64,000 nt of DNA from contig NZ_FQWX01000006.1 in NCBI RefSeq assembly GCF_900129815.1, forward strand, positions 1-64,000. The letters run 5' to 3'. Source of the stretch: Asaccharospora irregularis DSM 2635 (lineage in GTDB: Bacteria; Bacillota; Clostridia; Peptostreptococcales; Peptostreptococcaceae). This document shows positions 17,679 to 26,973 of the stretch, piece by piece; position 1 is the first letter of the stretch, and each line of letters begins with the position of its first letter. The notes below the pieces were generated by a model. It had not been told where the DNA came from. It saw only the letters and a list, made by a program, of their open reading frames with translations, and made no database searches. The translations under genes were made by a program, and so were the position numbers.

Positions 17679-20447
17679 TTGAAGGATATGATGAAAGATG
17701 TTGAAAAAAAAGAATTATGGGATGAAAAGGTTAGTGTCTTGTGCATTCTTGGTTTTTCTATAATTTTATTACTTTTAGTAAAGGACCAGGTAAAATGCGG
17801 GGTGTTTATACATTCTACATATTCTACTTTTTTAATAGCTATGGGAATAATAGTATTCAATATAACAAACCTAAACAAAGATAGAACATCGGAGATTATA
17901 GGTCTTATATTTGGTATTACAGGGATAATGGAAGTAGCTTATATATTTAGATTAATAACATATGGTCATTATTCATATATGTTGAATAATTTGACTATAA
18001 TAATTTCAGGTGTGGTTGATATTTTCCCTATAATTGGGATTTATCTAGCATTTAGATTGAGTAAAAAAGACACTAATGTCTTTTTTGTAGTATTTAGAGT
18101 TTTGTTGGGGGTAGTAGCAGTTGTAAGTTCTATAGTATTGTCTGCAACTTTACTATCAAAGACTAGCATTACAAACTTTAGATGGGCTTTATCTTTTGAG
18201 GGAATAGTATTTATAATAAGTCTGTCTGTAATAATAATTTCGCTTACCATCTATACAAGCATTAAAAAAAATAATTATGACTTAGATGCATGTGAAAAAA
18301 AATTACTTACAAAAATATTAGTTATAACAATCATAGCGAGTTTTCCAAAATTATTACATTTTGTGATAGGTAACTTTTACCTAGAGGATCTAATAAGTCA
18401 AATAATAACAAACCTAGCAATATATTATTTATATCAATATATAATCCAAACAAATGTTAGAAAAACTTATAAAATGCTTAATGAAACAAATGAAGAGTTG
18501 CTAATAAAGACAGAAGGTTTAAAGGAAAAAAATAAAAAGTTACTTCACGAAACTAATAAGATTGGTGAACTCAAGGAAGTACTAACTATAAAAGAGAAAA
18601 AGTTACAGTCTACACTAAATGCTTCGGTCAATAGCATTGTTGTTTTCAATAATAAAAAGGAAATTACTTATGTAAATAATGCATTTAAATACTGCTTTAG
18701 TGGTGATGAGCATAAGTTAAGTTACAATATTGATGATGATTTAAAACCAAATCTTAAAAATTATGAGGACTTAATAGTAAACATAGAAAAGGTATTTGAA
18801 ACTAAAGCAAACAGCAATGAATTTATATATACAAATGATGGAAGGATATACCAAGCTATATTTGCACCATTAGTCATAAATCAGGATATACAAGGGGCAT
18901 TATGTATATTAATAGACAAAGCTAAGAAAAAAGAATTCGAAGAAAAGATAATTGAAGCAAATCAAAGGTACGAAAGTTTTCTAGAAAGTATTGGAGATGG
19001 TATAGTAGTTCTTGAAGGTGAAAAAAGGGTGTATGTAAATAAAGCATGCAAGGATATATTTAAACAGGATATTGACAGCATAAATTTTAGTGAAAATTGC
19101 GACAAAAATAATGTCGAGAGTGAGTATATCGTAAATGGAGAAAAAATATATGTAGAAAAGAGATTTTCTAGATACACTAAAAATGGTAAAAATAAAACAA
19201 TAATTGTAATAAGGGATATAACTAGTAGAAAAAAAGCACAGATGAAGCTAAAAGACAGCCAAAAATCATATGCGAGATTTATAGATATTCTTCCAGATGG
19301 TATATGCTTAATAGATAAAGAACTAAATATATATTATGCAAATAAATCTCTTTTGGATATGTTAGAGATAAGTTCTATAAAGGATATAAAAAATACAAAT
19401 GTAAAAAACATAATAAATCTAACGCTTGAAGAAAAGGACGTATTTGATAAAAATATGATGGAGGTTTTAGAAAAAAACAGGTATATATATCTTCTTGAAC
19501 ATGAGTTTGTAGCGACGACAAATAAAAAAGTACAAGTAGAAGTCAACGCTTTGCCTTTTAGTATTGAAAATAACAAGTATATAATGCTTATTACCAAAGA
19601 CTTAACGCATAAAAAGACATCTGAGATGGCTGAAAAAGAACTACTAGAGAGACTCAAGACAGATAAGATAAAGACCGAATTTTTTGCTAATATGTCTCAT
19701 GAATTAAAAACACCGCTTAATGTTATATCAAGTTCAAATCAGCTGGTGGACTCATTTTATAAAAGCGGAAAAATTGAAGACTTCAACAGCAACGTTAAAT
19801 CTCATATAGAACTAGTTAGACAAAGTTCATATAGATTACAAAGGCTAATAAATAATATTATAGACTTAACAAAAATGGAGTCTGGATTTTATAACTTAAA
19901 ACTGGACAAACATAATATTGTTGAAGTAATAGAGGATTTAATTGGATATGTAACTGATTATACAGCAAGAAAGGATATAGACTTAATATTTGATACAGAA
20001 CTAGAAGAAATATATGTATATATAGATAAACAGGAAATTGAAAGAGTAATGTTAAACTTACTATCAAATTGTATCAAGTTCACTGAAAATGGTGGTAATA
20101 TATACTTGAATATATATACAAAAGATCAAGAAGTATGTATAAGTGTAAAGGACAATGGCGTTGGGATTCCTAAGAATAAACTAGAGTTAATATTTGAAGA
20201 ATTTGCCCAAGTAGATAAAACCCTTTCTAGAAATACAGAAGGAAGTGGTATAGGTCTTACGATAGTGAAAAATCTAGTGGAATTGCATGGTGGAAATATA
20301 AAAGTAATAAGTAAGGTTAATGTAGGGACAGAGTTTATAATAAGTATTCCTATCAAAAACTTAAACTATGAGGATTGCCAACAAAATAAGGGTATATACA
20401 ACATTGAAGAAAAGGTTAAAATTGAATTTTCTGACATATACTATTAA
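17679..20447 (+). CDS. orphan sensor histidine kinase with membrane sensor and PAS domains
   Basis: 922 residues. Seven or eight N-terminal membrane helices (about residues 12-260, MASE3-like) are followed by a coiled coil and three PAS-like modules (near 310, 430 and 535, e.g. FLESIGDGIVVLEGEKRVYVN). The HisKA has the phospho-acceptor H674 in FFANMSHELKTPLN, and the HATPase has an N box (NLLSNCIKFTENGG) and G boxes (VKDNGVGIP, GSGIGLTIV). The TTG start is backed by AGGGGGAG 9 nt upstream. No response regulator is adjacent. Such orphan kinases in clostridia often feed Spo0A; here that is inference. Confidence 0.9.
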   Translation: MKDMMKDVEKKELWDEKVSVLCILGFSIILLLLVKDQVKCGVFIHSTYSTFLIAMGIIVFNITNLNKDRTSEIIGLIFGITGIMEVAYIFRLITYGHYSYMLNNLTIIISGVVDIFPIIGIYLAFRLSKKDTNVFFVVFRVLLGVVAVVSSIVLSATLLSKTSITNFRWALSFEGIVFIISLSVIIISLTIYTSIKKNNYDLDACEKKLLTKILVITIIASFPKLLHFVIGNFYLEDLISQIITNLAIYYLYQYIIQTNVRKTYKMLNETNEELLIKTEGLKEKNKKLLHETNKIGELKEVLTIKEKKLQSTLNASVNSIVVFNNKKEITYVNNAFKYCFSGDEHKLSYNIDDDLKPNLKNYEDLIVNIEKVFETKANSNEFIYTNDGRIYQAIFAPLVINQDIQGALCILIDKAKKKEFEEKIIEANQRYESFLESIGDGIVVLEGEKRVYVNKACKDIFKQDIDSINFSENCDKNNVESEYIVNGEKIYVEKRFSRYTKNGKNKTIIVIRDITSRKKAQMKLKDSQKSYARFIDILPDGICLIDKELNIYYANKSLLDMLEISSIKDIKNTNVKNIINLTLEEKDVFDKNMMEVLEKNRYIYLLEHEFVATTNKKVQVEVNALPFSIENNKYIMLITKDLTHKKTSEMAEKELLERLKTDKIKTEFFANMSHELKTPLNVISSSNQLVDSFYKSGKIEDFNSNVKSHIELVRQSSYRLQRLINNIIDLTKMESGFYNLKLDKHNIVEVIEDLIGYVTDYTARKDIDLIFDTELEEIYVYIDKQEIERVMLNLLSNCIKFTENGGNIYLNIYTKDQEVCISVKDNGVGIPKNKLELIFEEFAQVDKTLSRNTEGSGIGLTIVKNLVELHGGNIKVISKVNVGTEFIISIPIKNLNYEDCQQNKGIYNIEEKVKIEFSDIYY

Positions 20448-20461
20448 AATGGGAGATAATG

Positions 20462-23257
20462 ATGAGTGATTTGGATTTTAGAAAATGTGTAAAATCTAGA
20501 GTAGTCTATACTTTCTATACACTAGTTTCTTTGTTTTTTTTAATTTTAATGTATGAAAATAAAGGAATTTATAAGTGGACCCTAAATAGTGTAAATTTTA
20601 TATTAAGTATCATTATAATATTTTCTATTGTAAGTACAGAAAAACAGGAATATGAATCTACATGCTACATAGAACTTGGGTGTATTATATCGAGTTTGTT
20701 GATAACTGGTAGTTTGTTTATAGGAAAAGATTTTATAAGTTTTCATAAGATGCTTATGGTTTCGGGAATTGTAGAGGTATTATCCTTTGGTATAAATATA
20801 AATTACCTGAACAAAGGGAAAAAGTATAGTTCTAGAGAAATAACTAAATACTTTATAAAAATATTTTTGCTATGTATTATATTGTTTGCATTAGACTTTA
20901 AGGCGGAGTTAATAAGTATTAACAAAATAACTATTCATATAGCAGATTTAGTTTTGGTTTTAGTCTTAGCTTATTTAATTTACAACTTAAAAGCATTTAA
21001 AAAAAATGATGATATAGGAAACTCTAAATTTCTGGTTATAAAGAGAATTATGAAGATAAAAATTTTAAGTTTTATAACTATATTAGTCTTTCCTAAGATC
21101 GGACATGACGGTAAGTATATGCATATACTTATAGAATGGTTATCCTTGCTACAAATATATTTAATATACAAAATAATAATATATGCAAGAATGATCAATC
21201 CTTATATACGCATAAAACAAATAAATGAAGTGATAAAGGACCAAGAAAATATTGAACAAGATAAAAATATTATATTAAAAAATATAAAAGATGTACAGTA
21301 TGAAATAAAAGAAGAAGTTAAATATAAAGAAGGATATCTAAATTCAATATTTTCATGCAGTGTCAATGGATGCATAATATTTGGAGAAAAAAAAGAAATA
21401 GTATATGTAAATAGCGCTTTTAAAAAGATAGTAGGATCAAAGGGAGATGCCATAGAAGATATCCTAGAAGCTATAAATAAAAATATTGTAGATAAAGACG
21501 ATTTCTTAAACTGTTTAATAGATTCATACAATGAAAAGGTTGTATCGGAAAAAGAAATATTGACTAGGGATAATGGAATTTACAGGTGTACATATATACC
21601 ACAGATTCAAGAAAAAGAATGTGTATGTATTTTTGATGATATTACCAAAGAAAAAGAGATATTAAACAATTTAATAGCACTAAATGAAGAGTACGAAGAT
21701 TTAATAATTAATATAAAGAGTCCTGTATTTATAGCTGATGAAAACAATAACATAATAAAGAGCAGTAAATCTTATGAAAGCATATTTGACTCGGAGTATT
21801 GTGATGTGGATGAAGAAAAATTTATAAATGAAGTAGTACATATTGACTATAGAGACAAATACAGACAAGTTTCCGAGATAAATAAAAGAGCAAAGTCAAA
21901 TGATGAGTTATATAATGAAGGATTTTTTAGGTATGCCATAGTAAATGGGGACGGCCAGACAATTTGGTTGGAATCAAATACTACTGTCTATTATGATGAA
22001 GGCAGAAAATATAATATAATGAGTTATAGCGATATAACTAAATATATAGAGGCCATAGATTACCTGAAAAAGACAGAGAGTATGTATATAGCACTTTTGG
22101 ATAGTATACCAGAGGGAATATACATGGAGGATTTAGATACTAATAAGTATATATTTATTAATAAAAAGTTTAAGGATATGTTTAGTATAGACCCTGATAT
22201 AAACGTAGATGATCTTGGGATATGTAGGAAGGATTTAATGAAAGCTCATCCAGACTCTCAGGAGTTGATAGATAAGGAAATCTCCATAGTTAGGAAAAAT
22301 AAAGTGTTTAATTATGCCAATATCAAATATATAGATAAGAACAACAACATAATAAACACTAGAGCAGCTAGTATACCTTTTAAATTTAAAAATAAAACGC
22401 TTAAACTCACTATAATAAAAGACATGAAAGACATAAAAAAATTAGAAATGTTGAGAAAGAAGATATATGAACGGGAACAAAAAGACAACCTAAAAATGGA
22501 GTTTTTTATTAGTATGTCTCATGAACTTAAAACTCCTTTAAATCTTATATTTACAAGTGCTCAGTTATTAGAGACATTAATCAAAAAGGGAAAAATAACT
22601 GATAAATCCAAGTGTATACATAAGCATGTAGCCTTAGTAAAATCAAATACATTTAGGCTGATAAAAATAATAGAAAACCTAATAGAACTCACTAAGATGG
22701 AGTCGGGTTTTTATAAAGTTAAGCTTGAGGAAAAAGATATTGTATCTCTTATAGAAGATATGGTCATGTCTTTAGTTAGTTATGCTGACAATAAAGGGAT
22801 AAAATTAATATTTGATACTGATATAGAAGAACTATTTATGATGGTAGATGTAAATGCTATAGAAATAATAATTCTAAATATCCTATCTAACTCGATTAAG
22901 TTTACAAATACGAACGGTCACATATATGTGGATTTAATGTATATCAATAGTAAAGTAAATATAATAATAAGAGACACAGGAATTGGTATCCCAGAGAATA
23001 AGATAGGTTTTATATTTGATAGATTCAATGATGTAAATAAAGATTTCGCAGGAAATATGCAGGGAAGTGGAATAGGTTTATCTATGGTAAAATCTATGGC
23101 AAATCTTATAGGGGCCGATATAAGGGTTGAAAGTGAGGTTGGATATGGAACTAAATTTACTATAACTCTTGACATTAAAACCCCTAAGAAGTCTAAATAT
23201 ATAGATGAAAATGATATTATGCCAAAAATAGAAAAACTTATTATCGATATAGATTAG
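20462..23257 (+). CDS. second orphan sensor histidine kinase, paralogue of the previous gene
   Basis: 931 residues with the same plan as its neighbour: N-terminal multi-helix membrane sensor (about 1-250), coiled coil, PAS modules (for example SIFSCSVNGCIIFGEKKEIVYVNSAF shortened here as SVNGCIIFGEKKEIVYV), HisKA with H687 in FFISMSHELKTPLN, and HATPase with NILSNSIKFTN, IRDTGIGIPENK and GSGIGLSMV. I prefer the second ATG (20462), which is 6 nt after GGGAG. It begins 14 nt after the first kinase stop, so the pair is co-transcribed. Divergence in the sensor and PAS regions suggests different inputs to a shared target. Confidence 0.9.
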   Translation: MSDLDFRKCVKSRVVYTFYTLVSLFFLILMYENKGIYKWTLNSVNFILSIIIIFSIVSTEKQEYESTCYIELGCIISSLLITGSLFIGKDFISFHKMLMVSGIVEVLSFGININYLNKGKKYSSREITKYFIKIFLLCIILFALDFKAELISINKITIHIADLVLVLVLAYLIYNLKAFKKNDDIGNSKFLVIKRIMKIKILSFITILVFPKIGHDGKYMHILIEWLSLLQIYLIYKIIIYARMINPYIRIKQINEVIKDQENIEQDKNIILKNIKDVQYEIKEEVKYKEGYLNSIFSCSVNGCIIFGEKKEIVYVNSAFKKIVGSKGDAIEDILEAINKNIVDKDDFLNCLIDSYNEKVVSEKEILTRDNGIYRCTYIPQIQEKECVCIFDDITKEKEILNNLIALNEEYEDLIINIKSPVFIADENNNIIKSSKSYESIFDSEYCDVDEEKFINEVVHIDYRDKYRQVSEINKRAKSNDELYNEGFFRYAIVNGDGQTIWLESNTTVYYDEGRKYNIMSYSDITKYIEAIDYLKKTESMYIALLDSIPEGIYMEDLDTNKYIFINKKFKDMFSIDPDINVDDLGICRKDLMKAHPDSQELIDKEISIVRKNKVFNYANIKYIDKNNNIINTRAASIPFKFKNKTLKLTIIKDMKDIKKLEMLRKKIYEREQKDNLKMEFFISMSHELKTPLNLIFTSAQLLETLIKKGKITDKSKCIHKHVALVKSNTFRLIKIIENLIELTKMESGFYKVKLEEKDIVSLIEDMVMSLVSYADNKGIKLIFDTDIEELFMMVDVNAIEIIILNILSNSIKFTNTNGHIYVDLMYINSKVNIIIRDTGIGIPENKIGFIFDRFNDVNKDFAGNMQGSGIGLSMVKSMANLIGADIRVESEVGYGTKFTITLDIKTPKKSKYIDENDIMPKIEKLIIDID

Positions 23258-23258
23258 A

Positions 23259-23300
23259 AAAACTAGGAATTGTATGAATTCATGCAATTCCTAGTTTTTT
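23259..23300. terminator. bidirectional terminator
   Basis: Near-perfect palindrome, arms AACTAGGAATTG and CAATTCCTAGTT with an ATGAATTCAT centre, and T/A runs on both sides. It separates the convergent kinase and apbE genes. Confidence 0.9.
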
Positions 23301-24346
23301 TAATTGGCTATATAAAAATTATCATCAGTAAGATCGAAGCTATTTTTAATATTATTAGTAAGATATATTTTGTTGTCCTTTGTTATAAATATGGCATCTA
23401 CATTTTCTATACCCTCAATCATTTTTAGTCCCTCATCAAGTCCAAGTCCAAATGCGGAAGTTGATAGGGCGTCACAGTTTATAGATTTATCAGAAATAAT
23501 TGTCACGCTATTTAGTTCGTTTTCAAAAGGATAACCATTAAAAGGGTTGATCATATGATGATATATTTTATTATTTTTCTTTATATATCTTTCATACACA
23601 CCAGATGTAACTATTGATTTATTGGATACCTCTATGTTACCTATAGAATTTCCTCTAGAAAGTTGGGGATCTTGAATTCCAACCCTAAAAGGTTCGTTAT
23701 TATTTTTAAATCCAAGTGTATATATATTACCACCTAGGCTTAGAATAGCACTATCTACACCGTTTGATTTAAGGTATATTGCAAGCTTATCAGCCGCGTA
23801 CCCTTTTGCAATTGCTCCTAAATCTATTTTCATACCAGCCCTAGCTAGTTTGACAGAACAATTATTTTTATCTAAGACAATATCTTTATAATCGATTAGA
23901 TTTAAAATATTATCTATTTCACTTTTTGAAGGAACTTTTGCACTATCCGTTCCAATGCCCCATAAATTAGACATAGGTCCTATTGTCACATCAAAATTAC
24001 CTTTTGAAAGTTTTGAATACTTAATAGATGCTTCAATTACTGTAAAAGTATCTTTTGAGACTTTGACAAAATTTTTACCAGCATTTTCATTTATTTTTGA
24101 AACATCGCTCCCAGGGATATGTACACTCATTTTATTATCAATATCTCTTAGAATTTTATCGCAGTTATCTAAGACTTTCTCTCCAGCAGATTTTTTGAAA
24201 TCAAGTAATGTAATCTCGCTTACAGTCCCTAAAGAATAGAAAGTTTTAGATTGCTCAGGAACTTTGCTATAAGTTCTGAAAAAACCTAAGAAAATTAGGC
24301 ACAAAATAATTATAGTAAAAACTAATATTGGTTTTTTCTTGTTCAT
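23300..24346 (-). CDS. apbE: FAD:protein FMN transferase (ApbE family)
   Basis: 348 residues with an N-terminal membrane anchor (PILVFTIIILCLIFLGFF; no clear lipobox). The ApbE flavin-binding core includes FDVTIGPMSNLWG, KIDLGAIAKGYAADK, SLGGNIYTLG, HHMINPFNGYP and CDALSTSAFGLG. The enzyme attaches FMN to threonines of exported flavoproteins such as Rnf/Nqr subunits or FMN-binding domain proteins. It is divergent from a NusG-II protein, an association common next to flavin-based redox genes. No target protein is encoded in this window. Confidence 0.93.
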   Translation of the reverse strand: MNKKKPILVFTIIILCLIFLGFFRTYSKVPEQSKTFYSLGTVSEITLLDFKKSAGEKVLDNCDKILRDIDNKMSVHIPGSDVSKINENAGKNFVKVSKDTFTVIEASIKYSKLSKGNFDVTIGPMSNLWGIGTDSAKVPSKSEIDNILNLIDYKDIVLDKNNCSVKLARAGMKIDLGAIAKGYAADKLAIYLKSNGVDSAILSLGGNIYTLGFKNNNEPFRVGIQDPQLSRGNSIGNIEVSNKSIVTSGVYERYIKKNNKIYHHMINPFNGYPFENELNSVTIISDKSINCDALSTSAFGLGLDEGLKMIEGIENVDAIFITKDNKIYLTNNIKNSFDLTDDNFYIAN

Positions 24347-24365
24347 AATGCTTCCTCCGCTAAAC

Positions 24366-24389
24366 TATGTTATATTTAATTATAACATA
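24366..24389. promoter_or_regulatory. palindromic site in the apbE / NusG-II divergent promoter region
   Basis: TATGTTATA (24366-24374) and TATAACATA (24381-24389) are perfect inverted arms around 6 nt. On the minus strand the centre also contains TATAAT, so the site overlaps a probable -10. It could be an operator or overlapping divergent -10 boxes. Confidence 0.4.
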
Positions 24390-24423
24390 ATTTAATATAG
24401 GTCGGATTAATGGAGGTTATAAA

Positions 24424-24792
24424 ATGCAGAAAAAAGACTTAAAACTTATTATAGTAGTATTAGTCGCTATCTTGGGTTTTTATTTAGTAAATTTAATCGT
24501 AAACTCTAAAAAAGGTACCAGTGTAGAGGTTTATGTAAATAATAAATTATATAAGGCTATTGATATTAATGATGAAGTAGAATTTAAGATAAAAGGTAAA
24601 AATGGGTATAATATAGTTAGGGTACATGACAAAGGGGTTGAAATGGTAGAAGCATCTTGCCCAGATAAAGTCTGTGTTCATACGGGTTTTATAAACAAAC
24701 CGAGTCAAAGTATAGTTTGTATACCAAATAAAGTAACTATAAAAATAAAAACTGATAAAAAAGATAGTCATGAAGATATAATATCTCAGTAA
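24424..24792 (+). CDS. NusG domain II-containing membrane-anchored protein
   Basis: 122 residues. An N-terminal membrane anchor (LKLIIVVLVAILGFYLVNLIV) is followed by an extracytoplasmic NusG-II (PF07009) beta domain with the paired cysteines SCPDKVCVHTG. This family often neighbours ApbE and heptaprenyl-type or Rnf genes in Firmicutes. Its biochemical role is not settled. GGAGG precedes the ATG by 7 nt. Confidence 0.85.
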   Translation: MQKKDLKLIIVVLVAILGFYLVNLIVNSKKGTSVEVYVNNKLYKAIDINDEVEFKIKGKNGYNIVRVHDKGVEMVEASCPDKVCVHTGFINKPSQSIVCIPNKVTIKIKTDKKDSHEDIISQ

Positions 24793-24825
24793 AGATTATA
24801 AAAATAAATTAGAGTAGGTGATAAT

Positions 24826-25509
24826 ATGGTTAGTTTAGGAAATGATTGGGATGAGTTGCTAAAAGGTGAGTTTGAGAAGAAATACTATATAAATCTCAGA
24901 AAGTTTCTTATAGATGAATATAAATCTAGCACTGTTTTTCCGGACATGTACAATATATTTTCGGCATTAAAATATACATCTTATAAGGATACTAAAATTC
25001 TTATTTTGGGTCAAGATCCATATCATGGAGATGGACAGGCACATGGCTTAGCATTTTCAGTTAAGCCAAATGTCAAAATACCACCATCACTTCTTAATAT
25101 TTACAAAGAATTAAAACAGGATATTGGATGTTTTATACCAAATAACGGATACCTTGTACCTTGGGCAGAACAAGGGGTGCTTTTATTAAATACTGCTTTA
25201 ACTGTCAGGGCCCACGAAGCTAACTCACATAGAAATAAAGGATGGGAAACATTTACAGATAAAATTATATCAATATTAAATGATAGAGAAGACCCTGTTA
25301 TATTTGTACTATGGGGCAATAATGCTAAGAAAAAGATGGAACTTATAGATAAAAATAGACACTATATATTGTATGCTCCACACCCAAGTCCCCTATCAGC
25401 ATCCAGAGGATTTTTTGGTTGTAAGCACTTTTCAAAAATAAACGAGATCCTCCTAGATTTAGATAAAAAAACTATTGATTGGCAAATACCAAATATAACA
25501 GAATTGTAA
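24826..25509 (+). CDS. ung: uracil-DNA glycosylase, family 1
   Basis: 227 residues. The catalytic motif GQDPYHG (62-68, general base D64) and the DNA-intercalation motif HPSPLSA near residue 187 define family 1 UNG. It excises uracil from DNA to start base-excision repair. The length is typical. AGGTGAT precedes the ATG. It follows the NusG-II gene by 33 nt and ends at a terminator. Confidence 0.97.
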   Translation: MVSLGNDWDELLKGEFEKKYYINLRKFLIDEYKSSTVFPDMYNIFSALKYTSYKDTKILILGQDPYHGDGQAHGLAFSVKPNVKIPPSLLNIYKELKQDIGCFIPNNGYLVPWAEQGVLLLNTALTVRAHEANSHRNKGWETFTDKIISILNDREDPVIFVLWGNNAKKKMELIDKNRHYILYAPHPSPLSASRGFFGCKHFSKINEILLDLDKKTIDWQIPNITEL

Positions 25510-25516
25510 CAATAAT

Positions 25517-25562
25517 AAAATGTGCTTAACTAGTTGAAAATACTAGATATGCACATTTTTTG
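25517..25562 (+). terminator. ung terminator
   Basis: AAAATGTGC and GCACATTTTT arms with inner ACTAGT/ACTAG pairing and a T-rich tail. Confidence 0.85.
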
Positions 25563-25574
25563 TTTTTTGTCAAT

Positions 25575-25603
25575 TTGACAGATGGTTTTGAAATAGTTAC
25601 AAT
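25575..25603 (+). promoter_or_regulatory. sigma-A type promoter of the G5/3D gene
   Basis: TTGACA (25575-25580), 17-nt spacer, TACAAT (25598-25603). Confidence 0.75.
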
Positions 25604-25682
25604 ATTGTTACGGAAAAATGGGGAAAACATCACTCTAAAGTTTAGATATAGTTTTGAATAATATTAGGAGGAAAAAAAGAAT

Positions 25683-26522
25683 ATGAATTTAAAAGACAAA
25701 AACATAAAAAAGGTCTCGGCCCTGGTTGGCCTATTATCAGTTGGATTTTTATCATGTGGATACTTTGTATTAGACAAAGATGTTACGTTAATAAATAAGG
25801 GTAAAGAAGAAGTTGTATCTACACACAAGTTAAATGTAGAGGACTTTTTAGAGGAACAAGGTGTTAGTTATGATGGAAACGATATAATTAATGTAGGTTT
25901 AAATGATAAATTATCAGATGGAATGAAGATAGAAGTAATAGAAGTGAGAGAAGAGACGGTAAAAAAATCTGAAGAGATTCCATTTGAGGTAAGTGTTGAA
26001 GAAGATAGTAGTCTATTAAAGGGAACTACTGAAGTAGAAAAAGAAGGAAAAAAAGGAACGAAGGAATTAACTTATAAGAGAACTTATCATAATGGGAAAA
26101 AAGTAGATGAAAAGTTTGTAAAAGAAGTTGTACTAGAAAATCCTGTTGGGAAAGTTGTAAAAAAGGGAACTAAAGTAGAGTTAGTAGCTAGTGTTTCAAG
26201 GGGAACAAGTACAAGAAGCAAATCAACTACATCTCAATCTTCAACTGATAAAAGAGGAAGACATATGAGTGTTGTAGCTACTGCGTATAGTGGAGACTCT
26301 ATAACATCTACAGGTACTAAACCAAGATGGGGAGTTATAGCGGTTGACCCTAGTGTTATACCGTATGGAACAAAGGTTTATATACCACAGTTTAATAAAA
26401 CTTTTATAGCAGAAGACTGTGGAGGAGCCATAAAAGGAAATAAAATAGATATATTCATGGAAGACTCATCAAAAGTACCTGGTTGGGGAAGAAGAACTAT
26501 AGATATATATATAGTTTCGTAG
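25683..26522 (+). CDS. exported G5 and 3D domain cell-wall protein (YabE-like)
   Basis: 279 residues. An N-terminal signal/anchor (VSALVGLLSVGFLSCGYFVL) precedes a DUF348 ubiquitin-like repeat, a G5 domain around residues 85-160, a Ser/Thr linker and a C-terminal 3D domain (about 195-279). The 3D aspartates are visible in AVDPSVIPYG and AEDCGGAIKGNKIDIF. 3D/double-psi barrel proteins of this type are resuscitation-factor-like peptidoglycan lytic transglycosylases. AGGAGG precedes the ATG. Single gene with its own promoter, ended by an 18-bp inverted repeat. Confidence 0.87.
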   Translation: MNLKDKNIKKVSALVGLLSVGFLSCGYFVLDKDVTLINKGKEEVVSTHKLNVEDFLEEQGVSYDGNDIINVGLNDKLSDGMKIEVIEVREETVKKSEEIPFEVSVEEDSSLLKGTTEVEKEGKKGTKELTYKRTYHNGKKVDEKFVKEVVLENPVGKVVKKGTKVELVASVSRGTSTRSKSTTSQSSTDKRGRHMSVVATAYSGDSITSTGTKPRWGVIAVDPSVIPYGTKVYIPQFNKTFIAEDCGGAIKGNKIDIFMEDSSKVPGWGRRTIDIYIVS

Positions 26523-26562
26523 TATTCTATTAAACCATAAAAAATATATAAGATTAAAATAA

Positions 26563-26606
26563 AAATAGTTTTTTTCTATACGATTGTGTATAGAAAAAAA
26601 CTATTT
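26563..26606. terminator. 18-bp perfect inverted repeat, probable terminator
   Basis: AAATAGTTTTTTTCTATA and its exact complement flank an 8-nt loop. There is no T-run after it on the plus strand; a T-rich tail exists on the minus strand. Confidence 0.55.
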
Positions 26607-26643
26607 GAAATTTAAGGTAATATTAAATCTATCTATAAAGTTG

Positions 26644-26672
26644 TTGCAAATTGTTAAATGATGTGATATTAT
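26644..26672 (+). promoter_or_regulatory. promoter of tRNA-Sec
   Basis: TTGCAA (26644-26649), 17-nt spacer, TATTAT (26667-26672), about 30 nt before the tRNA. Confidence 0.65.
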
Positions 26673-26701
26673 AAAAAAGTACTATATAAAGAAAATTATA
26701 T

Positions 26702-26798
26702 GGGGGTGGATGGGTGCTGGTGTGCCCTCTAGTCTTCAAAACTAGTATGAGGGGTTAGGAGCTTCTTAGGTGGGTTCGATTCCCACGCACTCCCGCCA
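26702..26798 (+). tRNA. selC: tRNA-Sec (anticodon TCA)
   Basis: 97-nt tRNA. The acceptor is GGGGGTG/CACTCCC (one G-T wobble) with encoded GCCA end. The anticodon arm CTAGT-CTTCAAA-ACTAG has TCA at 26736-26738. There is a long variable arm (about 26746-26769) and a T arm GTGGG-TTCGATT-CCCAC. Size, long variable arm and UCA anticodon identify the UGA-decoding selenocysteine tRNA used with SelA/SelB encoded 9 kb upstream. Confidence 0.96.
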
Positions 26799-26801
26799 AT
26801 A

Positions 26802-26839
26802 CGTAAAAAATGAACTTTTATAAGTTCTTTTTTTTTACG
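26802..26839 (+). terminator. tRNA-Sec terminator
   Basis: CGTAAAAAATGAACTT and AAGTTC with a T9 run within the 3' arm. Confidence 0.85.
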
Positions 26840-26973
26840 GTAAACAGATAATAGAGCCAAAATTATTTTTAAGTTATAATAGTTATAATTTCGTATAAAA
26901 TAAACTTACCCTATAGATAAATAGTGGGTTAAGTGTCTTATATTAATTAAGAAGATATTTAAAGGAGAATATA

